From the NCBI RefSeq assembly GCF_011947225.1, contig NZ_JAATVW010000001.1, positions 372,001 to 436,000 of the forward strand: a DNA stretch of 64,000 nt. The letters run 5' to 3'. This document shows positions 58,398-64,000 of this stretch, piece after piece. The translations under genes were made by a program, and so were the position numbers. This stretch comes from Planosporangium flavigriseum. Lineage in GTDB: Bacteria; Actinomycetota; Actinomycetes; Mycobacteriales; Micromonosporaceae. Below the pieces are notes generated by a model that saw only the letters and a list, made by a program, of their open reading frames with translations, was not told where the DNA came from and searched no databases. Numbering within the stretch: position 1 is the stretch's first letter; every line of letters starts with the position of its first letter.

Positions 58398-58434
58398 GGT
58401 GGCGTCCGTGACTACGCGGTGGCGTCCGTGACTA
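58395..58434. repeat. 20-bp perfect tandem duplication at the fabG stop
   Basis: The 20-bp unit CGCGGTGGCGTCCGTGACTA occurs at 58395-58414 and exactly again at 58415-58434. The second copy includes the fabG stop codon (TAG, 58432-58434 on the minus strand). Confidence 0.92.
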
Positions 58435-59181
58435 GTTGAGCGGTCCGCCGGCGACGTAGATCACCTGTCCGGACACGAAGCCGGCGCCATCGCTGGCGAG
58501 GTACGAGATCGTGTGCGCGACGTCCTCGGGGCGGCCCACCCGGCGCACCGGGATCCGCCGGGTAGCGGCGGCCTGGAACTCCTCGAAGTCCATCCCGACC
58601 CGCGCGGCGGTCGCGGCGGTCATGTCGGTGACGATGAAGCCGGGGGCCACCGCGTTGACCGTGACGCCGAACTGCCCCAGCTCGATGGCCAGGGTCTTGG
58701 TGAAGCCCTGCAGGCCGGCCTTTGCCGCCGAGTAGTTGGCCTGGCCCCGGTTGCCCAGCGCGGAGCTGCTGGACAGGTTGATGATGCGGCCCCACTTCTG
58801 CTCGATCATGTACTTCTGAGCCGCCCGGCTCATCAGGAACGCACCACGCAGGTGCACGTTCATGACCGTGTCCCAGTCGCTGTCGCTCATCTTGAACAGC
58901 AGGTTGTCACGCAGCACGCCGGCGTTGTTGACCAGCACGCCCGGCGCGCCCAGCTCCTCGGCGATCCGGCTGACGGCGGCGTCCACGGCGCCCGCGTCGG
59001 AGACGTCCGCACCGACCGCGAGCGCACGGCGGCCGGCCCCGGCGATCCGGTCGACGGTGTCCTTGCACGCCGCCTCGTCGAGGTCCAGCACGGCGACGTC
59101 GAACCCGTCGGCTGCCAACCGCTCGGCGGTTGCGGCGCCGATCCCACGGGCTGCGCCAGTAACGATCGCGACTCGGGCCAT
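58432..59181 (-). CDS. 3-oxoacyl-ACP reductase-like short-chain dehydrogenase
   Basis: The protein has 249 residues with a classic SDR fold. The cofactor motif is IVTGAARGIGAATAERLA, NNAG is in VLVNNAGVLRDN, and the catalytic triad is in INLSSSSALGNRGQANYSAAKAG (Ser, Tyr, Lys). PGFIVTDM follows. Similarity is to FabG-type reductases; with MaoC nearby it may act in a fatty-acid or beta-oxidation-like route rather than bulk synthesis. AAGGGACGG precedes the ATG. A palindromic operator lies 20-37 bp upstream. Confidence 0.9.
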   Translation of the reverse strand: MARVAIVTGAARGIGAATAERLAADGFDVAVLDLDEAACKDTVDRIAGAGRRALAVGADVSDAGAVDAAVSRIAEELGAPGVLVNNAGVLRDNLLFKMSDSDWDTVMNVHLRGAFLMSRAAQKYMIEQKWGRIINLSSSSALGNRGQANYSAAKAGLQGFTKTLAIELGQFGVTVNAVAPGFIVTDMTAATAARVGMDFEEFQAAATRRIPVRRVGRPEDVAHTISYLASDGAGFVSGQVIYVAGGPLN

Positions 59182-59201
59182 GGTCCGTCCCTTCGAAGAA
59201 C

Positions 59202-59218
59202 GTGCACTCGAAGTGCAC
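59202..59218. promoter_or_regulatory. Operator candidate upstream of fabG
   Basis: GTGCACT-CGA-AGTGCAC is a perfect 7-bp-arm palindrome. It overlaps a minus-strand TAGAGT (-10-like, 59217-59222), so a bound repressor would block fabG. Its core, TGCACTNNNAGTGCA, recurs at the tetR/maoC junction. Confidence 0.7.
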
Positions 59219-59219
59219 T

Positions 59220-59813
59220 CTACTGATCGGTAACTCGTTGGGAAAGTAGTGAATAGACCGTGCGCACCATCGCCTGCCGGGCCGCGGTCACCCCCAGGCC
59301 CAGATCGTCGCGCAACGCCGACCACGCCGGCCAGGTGGTCGCGGCGGTGAGCGCGTTCAGCAGCTCAGCGGCGCCGCTGCCGGCCTCGGCGAGCTCGGCT
59401 TCGAAGAGCCGGGCCAGCTCGTCGCGGGCTATCTCGTACTGACGGGCGCGGTTGGCCCGCAACTGGGCGGAGAACGGCTCGCGCAGCTGCGCCGCCCGCG
59501 CCACCGGGGCCAGGAACTCCAGCACCTGCGCGCGCTGCCGGCACAGCGAGGCCACCCGCTGCTCCAGCGACAGCCGGGGATTTATCCGCCGGGCCAGTTC
59601 GGTCTGGCGCTCGAGCTGACGCTGCCCCGCCGCCGCGTACAGCGTCTCCAGATCGGCGAAGTTCGTCCACAGCGCGCGCAGCGAGACGCTGGCCCGCTCG
59701 GCGATGCGCTCCGCGCTCGGCCGCAGGTCGCCCTCTGCGAGGAGCGCGAGGAACGCGTCCACGACCGCCCGGCGGGTGCGAATCGCCCGCGCCGTACGGC
59801 CATCGACGTTCAC
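59220..59813 (-). CDS. TetR-family transcriptional regulator
   Basis: The protein has 197 residues from a GTG at 59813 (an ATG 14 codons upstream would overlap the divergent maoC start). The helix-turn-helix is RPSAERIAERASVSLRALWTNFADLETLY. The all-helical C-terminal domain (residues 55-197) presumably binds an acyl ligand. Its stop overlaps the fabG promoter, and it diverges from maoC with 26 bp between. The shared operator suggests that it controls fabG, maoC and itself. Confidence 0.9.
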   Translation of the reverse strand: MNVDGRTARAIRTRRAVVDAFLALLAEGDLRPSAERIAERASVSLRALWTNFADLETLYAAAGQRQLERQTELARRINPRLSLEQRVASLCRQRAQVLEFLAPVARAAQLREPFSAQLRANRARQYEIARDELARLFEAELAEAGSGAAELLNALTAATTWPAWSALRDDLGLGVTAARQAMVRTVYSLLSQRVTDQ

Positions 59814-59825
59814 AGCCAAGGAACT

Positions 59826-59840
59826 TACACTCCGAGTGCA
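59826..59840. promoter_or_regulatory. Operator and -10 element at the tetR/maoC junction
   Basis: TACACTCCGAGTGCA matches the fabG operator core in 13 of 15 positions (TRCACTNNNAGTGCA). TACACT doubles as the maoC -10, with TCGACG 17 nt upstream (59803-59808). The last base is the A of the maoC ATG, so the regulator would sit exactly on the start site. Confidence 0.65.
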
Positions 59841-60292
59841 TGAGAGAGTTCCCATCTTTGGCTGCCCTTGCCGATGCAGTAGGCCAACACCTCGGGTACA
59901 GCGACTGGCAGGAGATCGACCAGAAGAGGGTTGATCTTTTCGCCGACGCGACCGGTGACCGCCAGTGGATCCACGTCGATCCGGAGCGAGCGGCCAAGGG
60001 GCCGTTCAAGAGCACTATCGCCCACGGGTTCCTGACCCTGTCGCTCGTACCGATGCTCAACGCCCAGGTCTACCGGGTCGACGGCGTACGCATGGCGGTC
60101 AACTACGGGCTCAACAAGGTCCGCTTCCCCGCGCCGCTGCCGGTGGGCAGCCGGGTGCGCGGCGGCGTCGAACTGGTCGAGGTGACCCCGGTGGAAGGTG
60201 GCGTGCAGGTGGTCGCCCGCGTCACCGTCGAAGTGGAGGGCGCACCCAAGCCCTGCTGCGTAGCCGAAACCGTTGCGAGGTTCTACGCGTGA
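59840..60292 (+). CDS. MaoC-family hot-dog enoyl-CoA hydratase/dehydratase
   Basis: The protein has 150 residues. The hydratase motif is VDLFADATGDRQWIHVDPERA, with the Asp and His of the catalytic pair, followed by GPFKSTIAHGFLTLSL. The start MREFPSLAAL is the usual N-terminus for this family. There is no Shine-Dalgarno, and the -10 lies 8 nt upstream, so the message is probably leaderless. Its stop overlaps the patatin start (GTGA). Confidence 0.92.
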   Translation: MREFPSLAALADAVGQHLGYSDWQEIDQKRVDLFADATGDRQWIHVDPERAAKGPFKSTIAHGFLTLSLVPMLNAQVYRVDGVRMAVNYGLNKVRFPAPLPVGSRVRGGVELVEVTPVEGGVQVVARVTVEVEGAPKPCCVAETVARFYA

Positions 60293-61125
60293 GCACTGCG
60301 CTCGTCCTGGGCGGTGGCGGGATCACCGGCATCGCCTGGGAGGTCGGCGTGCTGTACGGGCTGCGCCGGGCCGGCATCGACCTGACCGGCACCGACCTGG
60401 TGGTGGGCACGTCGGCCGGTTCGATCGTCGGCACGATGGTGGCGATCGGCCTGGACCTGGACGTCGCGGCGGCGATGCAGCGGGAGGACGAGGAGCAGAA
60501 GCCCCCCACGATCGACTTCAAGCTGGCCATGCGGACCTTCGGCATCCTGCGCGACCCGGCGCTCGAACCTCGGGAGGCGCGGGCGCGGGTCGGCGCGATC
60601 GCCATGAGCGCGCCACTCGGCGACCCGGAGCGGCAGGTCAAGTGGTTCGCCTCGCGAATGCCGCAGGCCGACTGGCCGCAGCGGCGCCTCGTCATCACGG
60701 GCGTCGACGCCGAGACCGGTGCGGCCGTGACCTGGGACCGGGATTCGGGTGTACCGCTGGTGCGCGCCGTGGCGGCGAGCTGCGCGGTGCCGTGCGTGTA
60801 CCCGCCGGTGGCGATCAACGGCCGGCACTACATCGACGGCGGCTTACGGTCTGGTACCAACGCCGACCTGGCCGCCGGCCATCGCGAGATCGTCGTGATC
60901 GCGCCGATGGCCGAGACCTCCCCGTTCGGCGCGCCGATCGAGGAGGTGGCCGCACTGCGTGAACGGTCCTCGGTCGTGCTCATCAAGCCAGACGCCGGGG
61001 CACGGACGGCGATCGGGCCGAACGTGCTGGACCCGTCCCGGCGGGTGGCGGCCCTGGAGGCGGGGCTGGCACAGGGCATGGCGCTGGCCCGTGACGGCGC
61101 ACTGAGCGCGAGCTGGGCGGCATAG
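60289..61125 (+). CDS. Patatin-like phospholipase
   Basis: The protein has 278 residues. The catalytic dyad is Ser in VVGTSAGSIVG (about 43) and Asp in YIDGGLRSGTNADL (about 183). The oxyanion glycine-rich loop is LVLGGGGITGIAWEVG at the N-terminus. It is a cytosolic lipid acyl hydrolase of the RssA/patatin type. It is coupled to maoC by a GTGA overlap, so an acyl-chain-releasing lipase, a hydratase and an SDR are under one apparent TetR regulator. The stop lies in the first copy of a 31-bp tandem repeat. Confidence 0.9.
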   Translation: MSTALVLGGGGITGIAWEVGVLYGLRRAGIDLTGTDLVVGTSAGSIVGTMVAIGLDLDVAAAMQREDEEQKPPTIDFKLAMRTFGILRDPALEPREARARVGAIAMSAPLGDPERQVKWFASRMPQADWPQRRLVITGVDAETGAAVTWDRDSGVPLVRAVAASCAVPCVYPPVAINGRHYIDGGLRSGTNADLAAGHREIVVIAPMAETSPFGAPIEEVAALRERSSVVLIKPDAGARTAIGPNVLDPSRRVAALEAGLAQGMALARDGALSASWAA

Positions 61126-61207
61126 CGGCGGCTGATGCGCAACGCGGGCGGCATAGCGGCGGCTGATGCGCAACGCGGGCGGCCTAGCGGCGGCTGATCC
61201 GCAGCGC
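61115..61207. repeat. 31-bp tandem repeat (three copies) across the patatin and NYN gene ends
   Basis: Copies lie at 61115-61145, 61146-61176 (identical) and 61177-61207 (about 90% identical). The first contains the patatin stop; the third contains the NYN stop and its last codons. The middle copy is intergenic. Confidence 0.92.
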
Positions 61208-61555
61208 GCTCGGGCCGACGACCCGCGCGCCCAGCTCGGTCACCCGGTCCCGCAGGCCACGGTCGGCGGTGACGACGACTTCATCGCCGGTGCCCTCCCG
61301 CCGGAGCAGGTCCACGATGGCGTCGTCACCGGACCGGTCGGCGGCGACCACGCGGACCCCCGGCACGGCCGGCACCCGACGGGCCGCACCCTCGACGACG
61401 AGCACCACCTCGTCATCGAGGGCGGCGCCTTCCAGCGCGCCGGGGCCGGCCGCGGCGAGCGCATCACGCAGCCGCTCGGTGGCGCCGGCCCGGTCCCGCC
61501 ACCAGCCGTCCGGCACGGATCCCACCACGTTCGCGCCGTCCACAACGATGAGCAC
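61184..61555 (-). CDS. NYN-domain (PIN-like) RNase-like protein
   Basis: The protein has 123 residues. Acidic residues of a PIN/NYN site are seen in LIVVDGANVVGSVPDGWWRDR, VVAADRSGDDAIVDLL and VVVTADRGLRDRV, as in actinobacterial NYN-domain proteins. The fold suggests metal-dependent RNA cleavage; partners are unknown. The GTG start is 6 nt after TAGAAA (61562-61567), suggesting a leaderless transcript. It is separated from the FHA gene by 41 bp on the same strand. Confidence 0.85.
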   Translation of the reverse strand: MLIVVDGANVVGSVPDGWWRDRAGATERLRDALAAAGPGALEGAALDDEVVLVVEGAARRVPAVPGVRVVAADRSGDDAIVDLLRREGTGDEVVVTADRGLRDRVTELGARVVGPSALRISRR

Positions 61556-61596
61556 AGGCTTTTTCTACCCCGCAGCGTGCCGTTGAAGACCCCAGG

Positions 61597-62685
61597 TCAG
61601 GAGCGGGGCAGCCGCATCGCCATGGTCGGCGCGTCACCCATGACCGACTGCTGCTGTGCCATCCCGTCCGAGGCGCTCTGCCGGTCGGCCCGGCACACCT
61701 CCACGCCCTCGAACAGCTCGACGAGGTCCCACTCCCCGAGCACGTACGGCTGCTCGAGGGCGAGCCCCACCGGGCGCGGCGCCGTCTGCGGCCCGGGGCG
61801 GCTCAGGACGACCGTGCCATTGGTACTCAGGTCGGTCACGCGCAGCTCGTCGCCGCGCAGTTCCAGGCGTACGTGGTTCCGGCTGACCCGGCGCACCGCC
61901 TCGCCGTCGAGGTACGGGCCGAGCACCACGCCGTTGTCGGGCGCGCGGCCGACGACCGTCGACTGCCCCTCGGTCACCACGAACCGCTCCCGCACCGCGC
62001 CGCCGACGCGGGCGACCATCGGCACCGCGAACGGCAGCGACCCCTTGTCCTCCAGGCGCTCGCCGTGGCGCGGGCAGTGCGCCACCCCGCGTACGAGCCG
62101 GGGCGGTGGCTGGCGGCCGTCGCGGGCCGCGCCGCCGGAGAACGGGCCCGCCGTCGAGCCGAAGCTCGCGCAGTCGGGTACCGGGCACTGCCAGCGGCGA
62201 CCGACGGCGGCGGGGCGCTTCGGGGTCGTACCGCGACCGCCTTCAAGCGCAGCGCCACCGGGCGCGGTCGCCGGGGCGAACCGGATGCCGGCGTACCCGG
62301 GCAGCGGCTCCCGGCTGATCACCGGCTGGCCGATCGAGGCGGCGACCTCGCAGACCCGGACGAGGGCGGCGACCTCGGCCGGCACCACCTCGGCGAGCCC
62401 GTCGTCGGACCAGCGGCGGATGACCATCCGCTCGTTGGAGGTGAGATCCGTGTCGGAGAGCAGGCCGCGCGACGCCACCGGGTACAGCGCCAGGCCATCG
62501 TCGCCCATCTGCCGACTCAAGGCATCGATGACCAGGCCGACTCGTATCAGCTGCGCCGGCCGGCCGCCGTCGAGGTCGACGAGCCGGACGATCTCGCCAA
62601 GATCGATCACGGCTCCGGTGCGCAGGGGGTCCGTACTCAGGCGGCGCTCGATAGCGTCCAGCGCCCGCGTCACTTCGAATCGCAC
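61597..62685 (-). CDS. FHA-domain protein with a central Cys/His cluster
   Basis: The protein has 362 residues. The C-terminal FHA domain (about 231-306) has STVVGRAPDN, VSRNHVRLEL and VTDLSTNGTVVL, the phosphothreonine-binding core. An N-terminal 140-residue helical region is unrecognised. Between them WQCPVPDC (near 165-170) and AHCPRHGE (near 203-207) look like a split zinc site. As the only FHA protein in a window with a Ser/Thr kinase, it is a candidate reader of that kinase. The GTG start lies 7 nt after TAGATT, suggesting a leaderless transcript. Confidence 0.85.
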   Translation of the reverse strand: MRFEVTRALDAIERRLSTDPLRTGAVIDLGEIVRLVDLDGGRPAQLIRVGLVIDALSRQMGDDGLALYPVASRGLLSDTDLTSNERMVIRRWSDDGLAEVVPAEVAALVRVCEVAASIGQPVISREPLPGYAGIRFAPATAPGGAALEGGRGTTPKRPAAVGRRWQCPVPDCASFGSTAGPFSGGAARDGRQPPPRLVRGVAHCPRHGERLEDKGSLPFAVPMVARVGGAVRERFVVTEGQSTVVGRAPDNGVVLGPYLDGEAVRRVSRNHVRLELRGDELRVTDLSTNGTVVLSRPGPQTAPRPVGLALEQPYVLGEWDLVELFEGVEVCRADRQSASDGMAQQQSVMGDAPTMAMRLPRS

Positions 62686-62728
62686 GCGAAGAAATCTACC
62701 GGCGATTACCGCTCTACCTGTGCAGAAA

Positions 62729-62789
62729 CCGCCGCCAGCCGCACATGCGGCCGGCGGCGGACCGGCCGGCGAGAGGGGAAGCGCCGGCC
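62729..62789 (-). terminator. Two adjacent hairpins between proC and the FHA gene
   Basis: Read on the minus strand, GGCCGGCG/CGCCGGCC (62764-62771 with 62782-62789) is followed by an 8+5-bp hairpin at 62729-62760 with a single mismatch, ending in TTTCTG. They lie 95 bp past the proC stop and likely terminate that transcript. The rest of the 199-bp gap shows nothing clear. Confidence 0.7.
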
Positions 62790-62884
62790 GTCTTACCCCC
62801 AGAGGCGAGGCACTACTGAACGTCTACAACCGTAAACAGAGCGCAGCGGCTGGCGGAAGGCGTGAACACGTGAGTGAATTCGGC

Positions 62885-63691
62885 TCAGAGGTTCTGGTCG
62901 GCGATCTCACGCGCGCGGTCCCGGGCGGCCTCGAGCGCCGCGAGCAGCGCCGCACGTACCCGATGGTTCTCCAGCTCCCGGATCGCGCTGATCGTCGTAC
63001 CCGCGGGTGAGGTCACCGCCTCACGCAGCTTGACCGGGTGTTCGCCGGAGTCGCGCAGCATGATCGCCGAGCCGATCGCGGTCTGCACGATCAGGTCGTG
63101 TGCCACCTGCCGGGGCAGGCCGAGCAGGATGCCGGCGTCGGTCATCGCCTCGACGAGGTAGTAGAAGTACGCCGGGCCCGAGCCGGACAGTGCCGTCACC
63201 GCGTCCTGCTGCGACTCCGGTACCCGGATCGTGTTCCCCAGCGGCCGGAACATCTCCTCGGCGAGGGCCAGGTGCGCGGCCGTGGCGTGGGCACCGGCCG
63301 AGATCGCGGTCATCGCCTCGTCGACCAGGGCCGGGGTGTTGGTCATGACGCGCACGACCGGGGTGCCCGTGGGCAGCCACTTCGCGAAGAACGAGGTGGG
63401 CAGGCCGGCGCAGAGGCTCACGACGAGCTTGTCGGCGGGGATCCCCGGTCCGAGTTCGGACATCAGCACCTCGGCGTCCTGCGGCTTGACGGCGATGGCC
63501 AGGACGTCGGCCCGTTCGACGGCCGTGTCGTTGTCGACCACCTCGACGCCGTACCGCTCGCGCAGCTCGGCCGCGCGCTCGGCGCGCCGCGTCGTGACCA
63601 GCAGCCGGTCGACCGGCCAGCCGGCGCGCAGCAGCCCCGACAGGAGCACCTCGCCCATCTTGCCGGTGCCGATCACCGCGATCGTGTGCAT
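62885..63691 (-). CDS. proC: Pyrroline-5-carboxylate reductase
   Basis: The protein has 268 residues from the ATG at 63691 with GGGGGAGAGG upstream; a TTG two codons earlier is less likely. It performs the last step of proline synthesis. The NAD(P) motif is TIAVIGTGKMGEVLLSGLL, followed by LAIAVKPQD and VVRVMTNTPALVDEAM. The C-terminal dimer/active-site block is ALSGSGPAYFYYLVEAM, with TSPAGTTISAI. It is ordinary in all respects. Confidence 0.96.
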   Translation of the reverse strand: MHTIAVIGTGKMGEVLLSGLLRAGWPVDRLLVTTRRAERAAELRERYGVEVVDNDTAVERADVLAIAVKPQDAEVLMSELGPGIPADKLVVSLCAGLPTSFFAKWLPTGTPVVRVMTNTPALVDEAMTAISAGAHATAAHLALAEEMFRPLGNTIRVPESQQDAVTALSGSGPAYFYYLVEAMTDAGILLGLPRQVAHDLIVQTAIGSAIMLRDSGEHPVKLREAVTSPAGTTISAIRELENHRVRAALLAALEAARDRAREIADQNL

Positions 63692-63760
63692 GCCCAACCT
63701 CTCCCCCGCGCTTGGTCGCGGGGACGCGCTCGCGCCCCCGCGACCACCCTGCCAAAGTGC

Positions 63761-64000
63761 TCAGCCGAAGAAGACCTCGGCCTCGGTATACCGCTCCATC
63801 GGCACGGTCTTCAGCTCGCGGGTCGCCTCAGCCAACGGCACCCGCACGATGTCGGTGCCGTGCAGTGCCACCATTGTGCCGAAGTCGCCGTCGTTGACGG
63901 CGTCAATCGCGTGCAGACCGAACCGGGTCGCGAGCACCCGGTCGAACGCGGTCGGCGTGCCGCCGCGCTGGATGTGCCCGAGGACCACCGTCCGGGCCTC
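63761..64000 (-). CDS. pfkA: 6-phosphofructokinase, C-terminal part (cut by the right edge)
   Basis: Eighty codon positions are visible, ending EAEVFFG; the 5' part lies beyond the window. The block TVVLGHIQRGGTPTAFDRVLATRFGLHAIDAV is the conserved substrate-binding GHxQRGGxPxxxDR motif of phosphofructokinases. The family includes ATP- and PPi-dependent forms; the distinguishing residues lie outside the window, so the phosphate donor cannot be told. Confidence 0.92.
   Translation of the reverse strand, partial: EARTVVLGHIQRGGTPTAFDRVLATRFGLHAIDAVNDGDFGTMVALHGTDIVRVPLAEATRELKTVPMERYTEAEVFFG

Overview
The window is about 70% GC, uses GTG starts heavily, and is packed with short ATGA/GTGA gene overlaps. 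Its content is typical of an actinomycete: DUF3040, MurT/GatD, PknL next to an Rv2175c-like protein, LexA boxes of the TCGAAC-N4-GTTCGA type, and a class II DAHP synthase. Gene order broadly follows the Mycobacterium tuberculosis Rv2165c-Rv2178c neighbourhood (rsmH, mraZ, DUF3040, GNAT, metF, prenyl synthase, Rv2175c, pknL, aroG) with many insertions. My best guess is a Micromonosporaceae-like chromosome, inferred from gene content without any database search. I see no rRNA, tRNA, CRISPR array, insertion sequence or phage gene.

Layout. 1-10773 (minus) is the dcw cell-wall and division operon in the order mraZ, rsmH, ftsL-like, ftsI, murE, murF, mraY, murD, ftsW (cut by the left edge). A candidate mraW RNA lies between mraZ and rsmH. 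Divergent from mraZ are murT-gatD (lipid II amidation). The shared 428-bp intergenic region carries three groups of 10-bp-spaced GTGG(A/G)G repeats that look like MraZ boxes. leuS (minus) has an apparent leader-peptide attenuator. 16.4-22.6 kb holds a glucan module (GT4 synthase, GH133 debranching enzyme, GH63-like glucosidase). 22.8-27.6 kb holds MoxR, DUF58 and transglutaminase genes. 27.7-31.4 kb (minus) holds DUF3040, dinB, a phosphodiesterase and a methyltransferase.

31.5-37.2 kb (minus) is a seven-gene thiamine operon (thiE-thiO-thiS-thiG-tenI-like-thiD-thiC) behind a TPP riboswitch. 38.3-45.1 kb (minus) is an SOS mutasome (HEPN protein, imuA, imuB, dnaE2) under two perfect LexA boxes. 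45.2-48.4 kb holds an EamA transporter with a coupled leader peptide, YbaK, GNAT and metF. 48.5-54.8 kb holds an XRE regulator, a prenyl diphosphate synthase, a split lycopene cyclase on the other strand, an Rv2175c-like regulator, a repeat-containing membrane protein, the PASTA kinase pknL and endonuclease IV. 54.8-64 kb holds threonine aldolase, aroG, corA, a fabG/tetR/maoC/patatin lipid module with a shared operator, a NYN nuclease, an FHA protein, proC and the 3' end of pfkA.

Regulation is unusually legible from sequence: MraZ boxes, an mraW RNA, attenuation, a TPP riboswitch, LexA boxes, a TetR operator present twice, a coupled uORF, several apparently leaderless genes (TANNNT-N6-8-RTG), and long perfect inverted repeats at four of seven convergent gene junctions. 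Function calls rest on motif recognition in translated sequence. Start codons were chosen by Shine-Dalgarno sequence, overlap and family N-termini.
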